64,000 bases of DNA from NCBI GenBank assembly GCA_964458325.1, contig CAYWIM010000009.1:1-64000 (forward strand), read 5' to 3'. The notes under the pieces were generated by a model. That model was not told the origin of the DNA. It saw only the letters and a program-made list of their open reading frames with translations, and did not search any database. The translations under genes and the position numbers were made by a program. Origin of the DNA: JAGMXM01 sp964458325 (GTDB lineage: Bacteria; Verrucomicrobiota; Verrucomicrobiia; Limisphaerales; UBA1319). Shown in pieces: positions 33,908 through 43,898 of this stretch. How positions within the stretch are numbered: position 1 is the first letter of the stretch; the number at the start of each line of letters is the position of its first letter.

Positions 33908-36900
33908 CTACCGGGTGCGATAGAACATGGCCGACTCGCTCGGCATCACTTCATAGGGCGAAGCCGGATTCTCGGGGACGTCGTCCCACGGGCCGGTCAC
34001 CGATGGCGCCCGCTCGAGGACGCCATGGGTCCACCGAATCTCGATCTTGCCATCGAGGAACTGGATGCTCATCGTGCCGGGCACTTTGCCGGTGAAACCG
34101 TAGGGCCGCGGCACGGTCGCGTTGTAGCCGCCCGTGCTCAGGTAGAAGTCGTCGAACCATGCGCTGTAAGTGGCGTTGTTGCCCAGGATGATGAGCTTGT
34201 CGAGATTGGGTTGAATCCCGCCCAGGACATCATCGATCAGGAACAGATCGCGATCGCTCACATAATCCTGGAATAGCAGGGTCCGCTCGATCTCGGTGGC
34301 GCCGTCCTTCTGGACATAGACGCTGAACGTATCGCTCATGAAATAGTTGGCGACTGGGGCGTTGGTCATGTCGATCCAGACGTTGTAGACCGTGGCCGGA
34401 TCGAGCGCGGGGTGGACAAAGTCAATCGGCATGCCGGGATACCCGTTGCGGGCGCCCATGTACCAGCCGTTGGTGATGAGGAAGAAGTCGTTGGTGATGG
34501 GGGCAATATACAGGACGGAGCCGATGTTGGTGATGCCGTCGGCGTAACCGCGCTGGTTCTTGTCGGTGAGCCCGACGATGTTCGTGATGCCCATGATATT
34601 GTTGGTGCCGGGAATCATGCGGAAGAAGAGCGTGCAGGCCTGGCCCTCGAGGACCTTCAGGTCGCGCAGGTTCAGGTAGGCGACGGCGTTGCCGGTCGAG
34701 GTGCGAACCGCGGGATTGCCATCGAGGTCGACCACCTGGGCGCCGACGCCGGAGGCATCGTTCCAGTAGCCGTTGGCATAGAGGCTGCCCGGCGCGCTGG
34801 TGTCGAAGTTGTCGAGCAGCGTCCAGCCGGGGGCGACGCCTTCGACGACCGCCACGCTGGTGGTCGCTGACATCGTGTCCGTCCGGCGATGAACGGTCAG
34901 AACATAGTTGACCGGGGCCGTATTCGTGACGGTCCGGGAGCCGATGCCGGCGGATGTCAACGAGGTCACATCGCCGATCGGATCCAGGATGACCTGGTTG
35001 ACATCTTTGCTGACGTCCCAGCGCAGGACGGTCGTGCCGCCCGAGACCACCGCGGGCAGGTCCGCCTTGAAGCTGTTGATGGCCAGGGGCTGAATGCGGG
35101 ACGGAGGATTGGTGATGGTGGTGGTTTGGAGAATCGCGATCTCCTCGGGCGAGAGGGCCCGGTTCCATGTGGCCACCTCATCGATCAGCCCGGTGTAGGC
35201 TGCGGCGGGGCTGATGCGAAACACCCCGCCGATGGTCGTCACCTTGGCGGAGATCGGCCGTCCCGGCACGATGGCGACCGGGTCCAGAACGCCGTCGATC
35301 CAGAGCTGCGCCTTCATGTTGCCGTTGCCGACGTCCCGCTGCACAAAGGCCAGGTGATGCCATGCGCCGTCATAGGCAACGTTCGTCGAATGGCGGTGAT
35401 CGGTGAACACGGTGTTGGAATCGGTCCGGATATAGATGTCCACCTTGTCGTCCGTTCCATTGAGATGGGTTCCGAGATCCCACAGCGGCTGGGTAGCGGA
35501 CACGGCGGTCTCGCTGAACACGCGGCGGTCGGTCTGCGGCGCCATGCCCTGGACCCAGAGCGACACGGTGAAGTTGGGGTGCTGGACAATCGGCAGGTCA
35601 TCGCCGGGGTTGTGGGTGCGCGTCAGCATAGTTTCGCCGAGCCCGTCGAACTGGAACGCGTTGCCCCATCGCCCGGGAACGATGTTGGTCGCCCCCATGT
35701 GATACAGGTTCATGTCGTAGCCGCTCACCATGTCGACGGTCCGCGGCCCGATCACGTCATCGAGCGGCCAGTAGGAAATGATGCCATTGGTGATGTTGGC
35801 GGCGGGCATGACGGCAAACTCCAAGCGCGCAACTGTGCTGGTCGCGCTGCCGGTGGGATTGCTGGCGATCAGGAAATACACTCCGGCATCCGGCGTCTCG
35901 AGGTTCGAGAGGGTGAGGGCCGCGCTGGTCCCTGTGGCGATCGGGGCATCGTCTTTGTACCATTGGTAGGTCATGGGCGGATCCCCGATCGAGTTGGGAT
36001 TGAACGTCCATGAGTCGCCCGGAAACAGATTGGCGGCGCCGACCAGCGGCGATGTGCAGACGGGGGCCTGCGGCGTCGTCAGGTACCGCACCGCGTTGAG
36101 AAACAGCGTCTGCCCGTCGGGCATCAGGTCGAACATCCCCGCGCCTTCGCTGGTGATCCCGGATTCCGCGCTGCCCGTGAGGAAGACCATCCGTTTGGCA
36201 GCCATGACTTCTCCTTTGGAACCGGCCGTTCCGGCGGGGAACTCACCGATGATCATGCCGCCGAGAGCGGCGTCGCCCGCGGTGCCAACCGTTGCCAGAA
36301 TCGTCCCCCCGGCGATCACCGGACTGGTCACGACGGAAATGCCTCCTTGAAGGATGTTCGTGCCGGTCGTGGCGTTGGTGAACGTCACTCGCATCGAGTA
36401 AGGGTTGACCATCAAGTTGGTCGCGTTCAGGGCGATCCCGGTGAAGATCGGGTGCGACGGGGTGTTGACTCTGAGGCGCATCTGACTGCTGTTGTTGGCC
36501 GGGATGGTATCGGCCGTGTGGAATCCCAGGCGATTGTTCCGGTTGATGTAAGCGCCCACGGTCATCAACGGAGCCGTGATGCCATGCCATGCCGCCCTCT
36601 CGGTCGCCGAGTCGTAATGACCGCTCGGCACGGACCGGCTGATGATGACCAGGTCGTTTGTGTTGAGCGCGGCGAGCGTATCCGGTGAGTTGCCGAGTTC
36701 GGCCACGGTTACGATGCGGGTTACGGTGTGGCCGTTGGCCGCCAGCAAGGCGGTGTATCCGACATCAGGCGCCTGCGTGAACCCGGCGGTTGCCGCCGCG
36801 GTTGATGGCGTGCCGTCCGCCGGATGAAGGCTCACCCAGGCGATGTTGGCCGCCCGAACGGCCAGCGACGAGCAAAGCACGGCCCCAAATATCCATGGAA

Positions 36901-36916
36901 TCATTATCTTTTTCAT
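33908..36916 (-). CDS. Giant secreted Ig-like/LamG protein
   Basis: 1002 residues from ATG 36916; signal peptide MKKIMIPWIFGAVLCSS... ending near VRAA. Residues ~25-290 form a domain starting IAWVSLHPADGTPS, often found in verrucomicrobial secreted proteins and of unknown role. Then an Ig-like domain (MTYQWYKDDAPIATG) and a LamG/concanavalin-like lectin domain, about 380-600 (ISYWPLDDVIGPRTVDMVSG, NFTVSLWVQGM, GAWHHLAFVQRD, GLIDEVATWNRALSPEEI). A second large beta-region follows. The C-terminus ends in a shorter version of the shared module (LERAPSVTGPWDDV ... MFYRTR). Likely binds or displays on carbohydrates; no enzyme domain recognised. It has its own terminator at 33854-33887. Confidence 0.88.
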   Translation of the reverse strand: MKKIMIPWIFGAVLCSSLAVRAANIAWVSLHPADGTPSTAAATAGFTQAPDVGYTALLAANGHTVTRIVTVAELGNSPDTLAALNTNDLVIISRSVPSGHYDSATERAAWHGITAPLMTVGAYINRNNRLGFHTADTIPANNSSQMRLRVNTPSHPIFTGIALNATNLMVNPYSMRVTFTNATTGTNILQGGISVVTSPVIAGGTILATVGTAGDAALGGMIIGEFPAGTAGSKGEVMAAKRMVFLTGSAESGITSEGAGMFDLMPDGQTLFLNAVRYLTTPQAPVCTSPLVGAANLFPGDSWTFNPNSIGDPPMTYQWYKDDAPIATGTSAALTLSNLETPDAGVYFLIASNPTGSATSTVARLEFAVMPAANITNGIISYWPLDDVIGPRTVDMVSGYDMNLYHMGATNIVPGRWGNAFQFDGLGETMLTRTHNPGDDLPIVQHPNFTVSLWVQGMAPQTDRRVFSETAVSATQPLWDLGTHLNGTDDKVDIYIRTDSNTVFTDHRHSTNVAYDGAWHHLAFVQRDVGNGNMKAQLWIDGVLDPVAIVPGRPISAKVTTIGGVFRISPAAAYTGLIDEVATWNRALSPEEIAILQTTTITNPPSRIQPLAINSFKADLPAVVSGGTTVLRWDVSKDVNQVILDPIGDVTSLTSAGIGSRTVTNTAPVNYVLTVHRRTDTMSATTSVAVVEGVAPGWTLLDNFDTSAPGSLYANGYWNDASGVGAQVVDLDGNPAVRTSTGNAVAYLNLRDLKVLEGQACTLFFRMIPGTNNIMGITNIVGLTDKNQRGYADGITNIGSVLYIAPITNDFFLITNGWYMGARNGYPGMPIDFVHPALDPATVYNVWIDMTNAPVANYFMSDTFSVYVQKDGATEIERTLLFQDYVSDRDLFLIDDVLGGIQPNLDKLIILGNNATYSAWFDDFYLSTGGYNATVPRPYGFTGKVPGTMSIQFLDGKIEIRWTHGVLERAPSVTGPWDDVPENPASPYEVMPSESAMFYRTR

Positions 36917-37037
36917 AGGCAACAAACAAATCGTCACACATCAATGAGTGACATCGTTCGAAACGATAGAAAGTCCCCTTCCAATGTCAAGGGGGTTCCC
37001 TGGGGGGCGTGCAAGACAAAAGCTTCGGGCTGCAGGT

Positions 37038-38394
37038 TCACTGCCGGGTCAGCGTCCACGTTCCCGCCGCCGCCTCGAGCCAGGCTGCGCCCGTGTCCTC
37101 CGAGACCTCGAGCAGCTGGGTTTCCGATCTGCCAGCGCAACGCGCCTGCCACCGGCCGGGGACAAGGCCCGTGGCGAGCACCCGGGTTCGAACGGGGCGG
37201 GCCAGGGTAAACACGAGGGCGTCAGCCGACCGTCCGCCTGCCTGGTTGAACAGGACCATCCAGGCCGCATCCGGCCCCGTGATCTCGCATCCGGCATGCC
37301 CGGCGAACTCCACCCGCCGAACCGGCCAGCGCGCGGGAGCAGTGCGGTCGGTCATCTGCATCACCGCCAGGAACCGGTCTTCGGCGGAGGCAGTTTTCGG
37401 GGAGAGTTCCAGCCGCCAAGCCGAGACTTCTCTCGAGCTTCCAGCAAAGCGTTCGGGATCGACATCGTTGCATAACCAGGAGCGTGCCCATATATTCGCT
37501 CCAGGGCCGGCCCCAGGGTGCGCTGTGGGCGAAGGTGTCGCCCGCGCGCAGCCGCTGGCCGTCCGGCCGCGTGGTGTAGACCCACAGGTAGGGGATCCAG
37601 CGCTGCTCCGGACCATACACGTTGCCCGCGCCCAGCCGGTCGAATATCCACAGCGGATACGTGTCCCAGCTGAACCGGTGCGCCCCGTAGGAATCGCCCT
37701 GGTGGTACGCATGGCCGCCATAAAACCATTGGCGCGCCGGGAGGTGCTCGCGAAAGAACCGCCCCGCGGCGAGCCGATACATTTCCGGAAATTCGTCGTA
37801 GATGGCAATGCCCGCCGACAGCATGTCGCGCATGATCATGGCCTCCGACGCGTGGCCGGTCACCGAGCCCTGGCCGATGGGCGGATAGCCGCACTCCTGC
37901 GTCTTGGCCAGCCGCACCAGTTCCCGTATGAACGCCTGTTTCTCCTCCCCCGTCAGCAGCCGGTAACACCAGTCATACGCGATCGCGCCCGTGACCATCA
38001 TCCGGCCCGTCTCCCGGCAGGCGTCCTGACGATCAGCCAGCTCGCACTTTCGAAGCAGAGGCAGGGCGGTTTCGATGACGGCGCGGCCTTGTTGGACATC
38101 GCCGGAGACCAGAAACTTCAGCGCGTCCCACTCGATCCGCATCGGAGGCGATCTCCGAGCCATCGCCTCGAGCCGATCGACTGCCGGCTTCAATGCCGGA
38201 TGCTCCAGCCGCAACGGCAGCTCCGCGACATGCTCGGCGCGCAAATAGAGCCGAGGATGCTCCGCCGGAGGCAGCGGCAGCCGCGCGCCCTCCACCGAGG
38301 CCCATTGAATCGGCGCGTCCGCGGCGAGCCCGGCGACGGAGGCCGCAGCGCACGCCCAGACCACCCATCGAGCTGGAACATGTTTAGAAATCAT
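37038..38394 (-). pseudogene. Heparinase II/III-like gene with internal deletion and frameshift
   Basis: The N-terminal part is intact from ATG 38394 (signal peptide, LPLPPAEHPRLYLRAEHV, GGHAYHQGDSYGAHRFSWD, PYLWVYTTRPDGQRLRAGD), the alpha/alpha-toroid of a heparinase II/III-like lyase. Near 37480 the good reading jumps frame: the first frame degenerates after YMGTLLVM, while a different frame supplies the family's C-terminal end (DVDPERFAGSSREVSAWRLE, AEDRFLAVMQMTD ... GTWTLTRQ, stop at 37038). Most of the middle and the beta-sheet domain are gone. Inactive as it stands. Confidence 0.8.
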
Positions 38395-38654
38395 AGCGAG
38401 GTGTTCGGACCGTTAACGGAGCATAGCAACGCTGCGCATGAGTCTCAAAAGGGTGTACGAATAGGGTCAAGTTTTTCCGGCCTCTCCCCTGCACGGCTGC
38501 GGCCTTGACATCGGCCTCCTCCAATCCAACAATCCGTCCGCAAGCTCAAACCGCAAAAGGCAAAACTGGATTGAAATCAGCCGAAACGAAATCCCGCGGG
38601 CGCCGTCTCTCGCGCCCGATACCGGGTCTCCCGAGCGAGGCCCGCTTTGCAGCA

Positions 38655-39896
38655 ATGAAACGAACCGTTGGGACAGCATTAGTGGCGGGCCTGATCCTTG
38701 CTTTATCCTGTCAGGCAGGCGCGAATCGCGGGACACCGGTTGTCTTCCCGGCGATCACGGGGCCGATTCAGATCACCGGGGACGAAAAGGAGCACCTGTT
38801 CGCCAGCTATTACGGGATCAACTCGTTCGACCGATCGCAGCATCATGCCACGGTTCTGGAGACGGACATCCGCAACCGGCTCCCCGACGAGAAGGATCCT
38901 GCGACCTTGGGCCTGGTCCATCTGCAAACGAAGGAGTTCATCCCCCTGGCGCAGACTCGAGCCTGGAATTTCCAGCAGGGGTGCATGGCGCATTGGCTCG
39001 CGACCTCGCCCGATTCGCAGATCATTTACAACGATTTCCGAGACGGGAAGTATGTCTCCGTGACGATGGATGTCCGCGCCAGGAAGGAGGTTGGAGCCAT
39101 CCCCCATCCGGTCAGCGCGGTGTCGCCCAAAGGCACGGAAGCGGCCAGCATCAACTTCTCGAGGCTGCGGCTCACTCGACCGGATTACGGCTATGGCGGC
39201 GGCGGCCAGGATTCGCGAAAAGAGATCCCCTTTCCGAAAGACGACGGGCTCTTTCTGATCGATCTGGGAACCGGAGCCTCGAGGCTCCTGGTTTCCTATG
39301 ACCAGATCCGGGGGCTGGTCCCGCCGCTTCGGCCAGGGGCCATCGCGTGGTTCAACCACACGCTCTTCAGCCGCGACGGCTCGAAGATCTTCTGGCTCGC
39401 GCGCCAGATGGATGGCACGGCGCGCATCACCACCGCACTCACGGTGAACCGGGATGGAACCGATTTGCGGAGGTGCTTCCCCGATCAATGGGGCGGATCG
39501 CACTACGACTGGCTCGATGGCGACGAGCTGATGGTCAGCGCGAACTTCGAGGGCAAGCAGTATGCGCATGTCCTGTTCACGATCGGCCAGCAAGATTACA
39601 AGAGGCTCGGGAACGGCCTGCTGGATTACGACGGGCATGGCACGTTTTCTCCGGATCGCAAATGGATGGTCACCGACACGTATCCATCGGGGGGCCTGCG
39701 CGAGCAAAAGATCTACCTGATGGACATGGCCAGCGGCGCGGTGCTGTCTCTGGGCCGGTTCGTGCAACCGGCGGAATATGGCGGGCTCTGGCGGTGCGAC
39801 ATCCACTGCCGGTGGAGCCCGGACGGGGACATCATCGGGTTCAATTCCACGCATTCCGGGCGCCGGCAGGCCTACCTATTTCGGCTGGGTTTTTGA
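38655..39896 (+). CDS. Secreted beta-propeller protein, oligogalacturonate-lyase/TolB-like
   Basis: 413 residues from ATG 38655, chosen because it gives a signal peptide (VGTALVAGLILALSCQAGA); the open frame extends 50 codons upstream without merit. Propeller-type repeats are visible: HHATVLETDIRNRLP, HWLATSPDSQIIYNDFRDG, LFSRDGSKIFWLARQM, GHGTFSPDRKWMVTDTYPSGG, HCRWSPDGDIIGFNSTH. This subgroup is frequent in Planctomycetes and Verrucomicrobia and is annotated as TolB-like or oligogalacturonate-lyase-like (PF14583). The catalytic His set of true oligogalacturonate lyases cannot be confirmed by eye. It converges on the beta-helix gene. Confidence 0.8.
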   Translation: MKRTVGTALVAGLILALSCQAGANRGTPVVFPAITGPIQITGDEKEHLFASYYGINSFDRSQHHATVLETDIRNRLPDEKDPATLGLVHLQTKEFIPLAQTRAWNFQQGCMAHWLATSPDSQIIYNDFRDGKYVSVTMDVRARKEVGAIPHPVSAVSPKGTEAASINFSRLRLTRPDYGYGGGGQDSRKEIPFPKDDGLFLIDLGTGASRLLVSYDQIRGLVPPLRPGAIAWFNHTLFSRDGSKIFWLARQMDGTARITTALTVNRDGTDLRRCFPDQWGGSHYDWLDGDELMVSANFEGKQYAHVLFTIGQQDYKRLGNGLLDYDGHGTFSPDRKWMVTDTYPSGGLREQKIYLMDMASGAVLSLGRFVQPAEYGGLWRCDIHCRWSPDGDIIGFNSTHSGRRQAYLFRLGF

Positions 39897-39948
39897 GGAA
39901 GAGGGGCTGGGGCCGGCCCGGCGATTGGGTTGATGCTGGACCGACCGC

Positions 39949-42900
39949 TCACGGCGCGACAAGACGCACGCGGAAGTAGGCCGCGGTTTCCGTACCGCTG
40001 GCCACCTCACGGATCAGCTCCGAACCGGTGCCGGTGATCCCGCTTTGATCGACCTTCCAATCCGCCATTTCTCCCATCCGCGTTGCCCGATCCAAGTCAT
40101 ACACCCGTCCAACCACGCCGGTCCAAACCAACCGCACCCCGCCGCCGTCGGATCTGTCGACCCGCAGCGCCAGCACGGATCTTCCATCGCGCGGATTCGT
40201 GCCTGCCAAGAATTCATTCGAGTTGGATGCGCCATCCGCGTCTGAATCGGCTCCGGCATCGCTCTCTGTGGGGTTCAGGCGCATCGCCGTTTCCCACCAG
40301 TCGGGCACGCCATCCCCATCGGTGTCAGCCGACGGGTGGACGAATTCGAACGCGCCAACGTCAGCCGCGGCCCGACCATCGGCGTCACCATCCAGAGGCC
40401 GCATGACACCGGCCAGGTCCTCGGCGGGGGCGAACTCCGGTTGGGCGGCGTCGATATCGAGAGATCCGGCGGCAAGCCGATAGTCGCCGGCGGCGGCATC
40501 GGCAAACTGAGGCGGCCGGTTCAGGTCGTCAAGCCCCGGGGCGACATTCAGGTAGTTGCCATTGCGATTGAAAACGTTGTTGTGGCTCAGGATCGGCTTC
40601 GGCATGGGCGTGGTGGGGGTTTGGAAGAGGCCGGAGGAGTTCGAGACGATGAGGTTGTTGGCAATGATCAGGTTCGTAGCAGGCGGGACCAAAGTGAAAG
40701 CGATCCCGCCTCCCATTTCCTGAAAGAGGCTGGAGGCCACGTTGCCGACGATCGTGTTGTTCACCACACAAATCGCGGAGGCGGCATTGGTGGTGACGCT
40801 CACATACAATCCCCCTCCCATCCCGCCGCCGGCCGTCGGATCGTAGGCGTGGTTCTCGGCAAAGAGGTTGTTTTGGATCCGGCCGGCGCGGAAGGCGTTA
40901 AAGTTCAGGCCGGCGCCGGCAGCCGCGATGTTGCCGGAGATGCGGTTGCCATCCACGAGGGCATCGTCGGCCAGGTGGATGCTGATGGCCCCCTCCGTCG
41001 CGCCAAAGAAGACCGGCATGAGCACATACATGCCGTTGCTTTCGATCGTGTTGCCCACGATCAGAGGGGTCGAGCCCCAGGCATAGATGGCGGGGCCGTA
41101 CGGCGCCCGATTGAGGGCGATGCGGTTTGCAGTGATGAGCGGCATCGACCGCAGGCAGTAGATCCCTCCGCCGCTGCCGTCGAAGTCATTGAGAATCTCG
41201 TTTTCCTCGATTGTATTGCCGCCGATCACTGCATAGCTCTGCTCACACGCGATGCCGGCGCCGTAGGAGGGAAACTGGTTGGTGGTGTTGTCGTAGGCCA
41301 GGCTGTTTCGCTTGATCACGTTATTGGTGATCACTGGGCTGGAGACTGACACGAGGATGCCGCCGCCCTTTCCGCCCAGACCGTACTTTATGTAATTCGT
41401 GCCCCCGTTGTAGACGCCCCCACCCGTCACGGTGAATCCGTCCAATGTGCTCACGGCAAATCCGCCCTGGCCGCTCACCACCACGTTGGGCTTGCCGGCC
41501 CCGTCCAAAATGGTCGGTTGCAGGGCAGGCGTCCGCTCGCCGCGCGCAGTCTCGGTCCCTTGAAAACCGCCGTACAGATGCACAAAGGCCGGCAGCCAGA
41601 AGTGCCCGGCATAGGCGCCTGACTCGACCCACACCTCGCCTCCCGTGGGCCGGATGGCATCCAGCGCCGCTGCCACCGTCCGCTTGGCGGTCTGCCAGGT
41701 CGCCCCATCGCGGGTGTCATCCCCCGCCGTCTTCACGCGGATCACCCTCGGCCGCGCGTCCCAGTCGATCCCGCTCGATTCGTCGGCGCCGATGTCGACG
41801 GCGGAGCCCTGAATCCGCGTCTCGCCATCGATATCCTTGGCTCCCGGATCGGCGCCCAGGTCCCGCCCGGCATCGCGACACGGCGAGGCCGGCTGCAAGT
41901 GCAGGTTGCCGTAGCGCACGGAGGCAAGCTGCGGATCCAGCGCGATGTTGCCGTCGATCCCCGTCTGGTTCGGCAGCCCCCGATAGTCCCCGCCAAATGA
42001 GTGAATGCAATTCCCGAACACGCAGTTGTTCTGGATGACGGCATTGGTGGGCGTTCCTGTTTTCTGCTCCAGGCCCCACGGATTGAAGGCGACCACATTG
42101 TTGACCAGAACGGGAGCGATCGGCGCCAATGCCGAACTGCCCCAGAGAATGCCGGAGCCGCTGTTGGCCGCCACGGTGTTGTTCACGACCACGGGAATTC
42201 CGCCATTGGCATCGATCAGGGCGACGCCGCCCCCGTTCGCCGCCCCGTTGGCGGCTATGACGTTGTTGCGGATCACAGGGGAGCTGCGGGCGGTCGGATG
42301 GGGGCGCCCGTCCAGGTCATCCGCCGTCGCAAACACGCCGCCGCCGCCGACCGGCACCGCGCCGCCATCCCAGACCCAGCTGGCGGTGTTGCCGTAGATG
42401 GCATTGTTCTCGATCAGCGGCGAGGCATCACGCCAGCAGCTGATTCCACCCCCGTTCTGAACCGCCGTGTTCCAGGCAATCAGGTTGCCTGCGATGTGCG
42501 GCGAGGCGTCGATGCAGGCCACCCCGCCCCCATCGAACGCGTAGTTGTCCAGAATCGCGTTGTCCCGTATCACTGCCATCGCGCCCTGCCCCGCGTTCCG
42601 GACCGATATCCCCGCCCCATACGCCAGCCCGGACGAGGACATGTTCCATCGGATGCGGTTGCAGGAAATCACCGCCCCGGAATTGTACAGGCGCACGCCG
42701 CAGCCCGCGCCATGCTGAATCGTGAATCCGTCGACGACGGTCTCGGGTCCGCCTGATTCCACCCGCACGACGATGTTGGTGCCGCCGCCGTCCAGAATCG
42801 TCTCGTTGGCCAGACGATCCCGCTCGGCCAGCAAGGTTTCGTTCCCTCGAAAACCGCCGTAGATCGCCACGCCGGCTTTCATCTGCACCGCATTGGTGTA

Positions 42901-43119
42901 ACAACCGGCGGCCACCCACACTTCATCGCCGGGAGCCGCCAATTCCAGCGCGCGATTGACGCTCCGCACGGCCTCGGCCCATGTGCCGCCAGACGCCGAA
43001 TCGTCGCCGCTGGTGTGGACCCGGATGGTCGCCGCGCCGCACCAGCCCGAGATCAGCCACAGGCTGGCGGCCAGAATCGCCAGCCTCCGAGCCCCGAGAA
43101 TCCAACGAAGTTGTCGCAT
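39949..43119 (-). CDS. Large secreted right-handed parallel beta-helix protein
   Basis: 1056 residues from ATG 43119, signal peptide ending near SGWCGAA. Two halves each begin with an Asp-rich DUF1565-like start (IRVHTSGDDSASGGTWAEAV and IRVKTAGDDTRDGATWQTAK) followed by GGEVWVESGAY and YGGFQGTETARGER. Each then has a long series of N-x-I-x-x-N turns (ISCNRIRWN, VIRNNVIAAN, VITNNVIKRN) typical of pectate-lyase-like beta-helices. This suggests an internal duplication. A Ca-binding thrombospondin-3/EF-hand-like segment (DTDGDGVPDWWE ... DSDADGASNSNEFLAGT) precedes the C-terminal shared module (GGVRLVWTG ... AAYFRVRLVAP). Probably a surface polysaccharide-interacting protein; catalytic residues not identified. 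Confidence 0.9.
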   Translation of the reverse strand: MRQLRWILGARRLAILAASLWLISGWCGAATIRVHTSGDDSASGGTWAEAVRSVNRALELAAPGDEVWVAAGCYTNAVQMKAGVAIYGGFRGNETLLAERDRLANETILDGGGTNIVVRVESGGPETVVDGFTIQHGAGCGVRLYNSGAVISCNRIRWNMSSSGLAYGAGISVRNAGQGAMAVIRDNAILDNYAFDGGGVACIDASPHIAGNLIAWNTAVQNGGGISCWRDASPLIENNAIYGNTASWVWDGGAVPVGGGGVFATADDLDGRPHPTARSSPVIRNNVIAANGAANGGGVALIDANGGIPVVVNNTVAANSGSGILWGSSALAPIAPVLVNNVVAFNPWGLEQKTGTPTNAVIQNNCVFGNCIHSFGGDYRGLPNQTGIDGNIALDPQLASVRYGNLHLQPASPCRDAGRDLGADPGAKDIDGETRIQGSAVDIGADESSGIDWDARPRVIRVKTAGDDTRDGATWQTAKRTVAAALDAIRPTGGEVWVESGAYAGHFWLPAFVHLYGGFQGTETARGERTPALQPTILDGAGKPNVVVSGQGGFAVSTLDGFTVTGGGVYNGGTNYIKYGLGGKGGGILVSVSSPVITNNVIKRNSLAYDNTTNQFPSYGAGIACEQSYAVIGGNTIEENEILNDFDGSGGGIYCLRSMPLITANRIALNRAPYGPAIYAWGSTPLIVGNTIESNGMYVLMPVFFGATEGAISIHLADDALVDGNRISGNIAAAGAGLNFNAFRAGRIQNNLFAENHAYDPTAGGGMGGGLYVSVTTNAASAICVVNNTIVGNVASSLFQEMGGGIAFTLVPPATNLIIANNLIVSNSSGLFQTPTTPMPKPILSHNNVFNRNGNYLNVAPGLDDLNRPPQFADAAAGDYRLAAGSLDIDAAQPEFAPAEDLAGVMRPLDGDADGRAAADVGAFEFVHPSADTDGDGVPDWWETAMRLNPTESDAGADSDADGASNSNEFLAGTNPRDGRSVLALRVDRSDGGGVRLVWTGVVGRVYDLDRATRMGEMADWKVDQSGITGTGSELIREVASGTETAAYFRVRLVAP

Positions 43120-43397
43120 GGTTCCATCTCCTGATTTGCCCGCTTCACCGCGGTCGCAATGGCCACCGTCGACTCCATGCTCTTGTTCGGCGCCGCCGGC
43201 ACTGGGCGGGCCGCTGCCGCCCAGCGATGAATCTCCAACCCATGGCCAAGCGCCCGCCCATTGCAGAGACGCACCGCACCGCTCCTCTTCCAACAAGGGT
43301 AACACCTCCAGTTCAACACTCGGAACCGAAGGGCGTCAAGGACTTCCAGACTCGCGCGGCGATCTCCCGGCGCAGGCTCGACTAGCGCCACGGCCCC

Positions 43398-43898
43398 ATG
43401 CCATATCGCGTCCTGACCCTGATTCTCAAAGAGCTGCGGGCCATCCTGCGGGACCGTCAGGGGCGTGTCCTGCTGATCGCCCCTGTGATCCTGCAGCTGG
43501 CCGTCTTTGCTTTCGCCGCCACGATCGAGGTGAAGAACAACACGCTCGGCGTCTTCAACGAAGACATGGGCGCCGAGTCGGCCGAACTTCTGCATCGCCT
43601 GGGGCGCGCCCAGGCCTTCACCAAGGTCGAATACCTCTATTCCGAGGCCGACGTTCGCCGGGCGGTGGACCGCCAGCGCGCGCTGCTGGTGCTGCGGTTT
43701 TCTCCTGACTTCTCGCGGAACGTCGCGGCCGGCCGGCCGGCTCGCATTCAGGCAGTCCTGGATGGCCGGCGCTCGAATAGCGCCCAAATCGCCCTCGGGT
43801 ATGTCCATGAGCTCCTCCAATCCCTCTGGCCGCTGCTGGTCATATCGTCGATCACGCTCTCGGCGGCGGATTGGATGTTCCGCCGGCGTTTAGGTTGA
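43398..43898 (+). pseudogene. ABC-2 type permease with the middle deleted
   Basis: 166 residues. The N-terminus is a normal YhhJ/YbhR-type ABC-2 permease start (LTLILKELRAILRDRQGR, transmembrane 1, then the periplasmic part up to IALGYVHELLQ). It is joined in frame directly to what looks like the last transmembrane helix and end of the same family (SLWPLLVISSITLSAADWM, FRRRLG). About 190 residues with the other helices are missing compared with the usual ~370. No ATPase partner is adjacent. It overlaps the histidine kinase stop by 9 bases (convergent). It is an open frame but very unlikely to work as an exporter. Confidence 0.75.
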
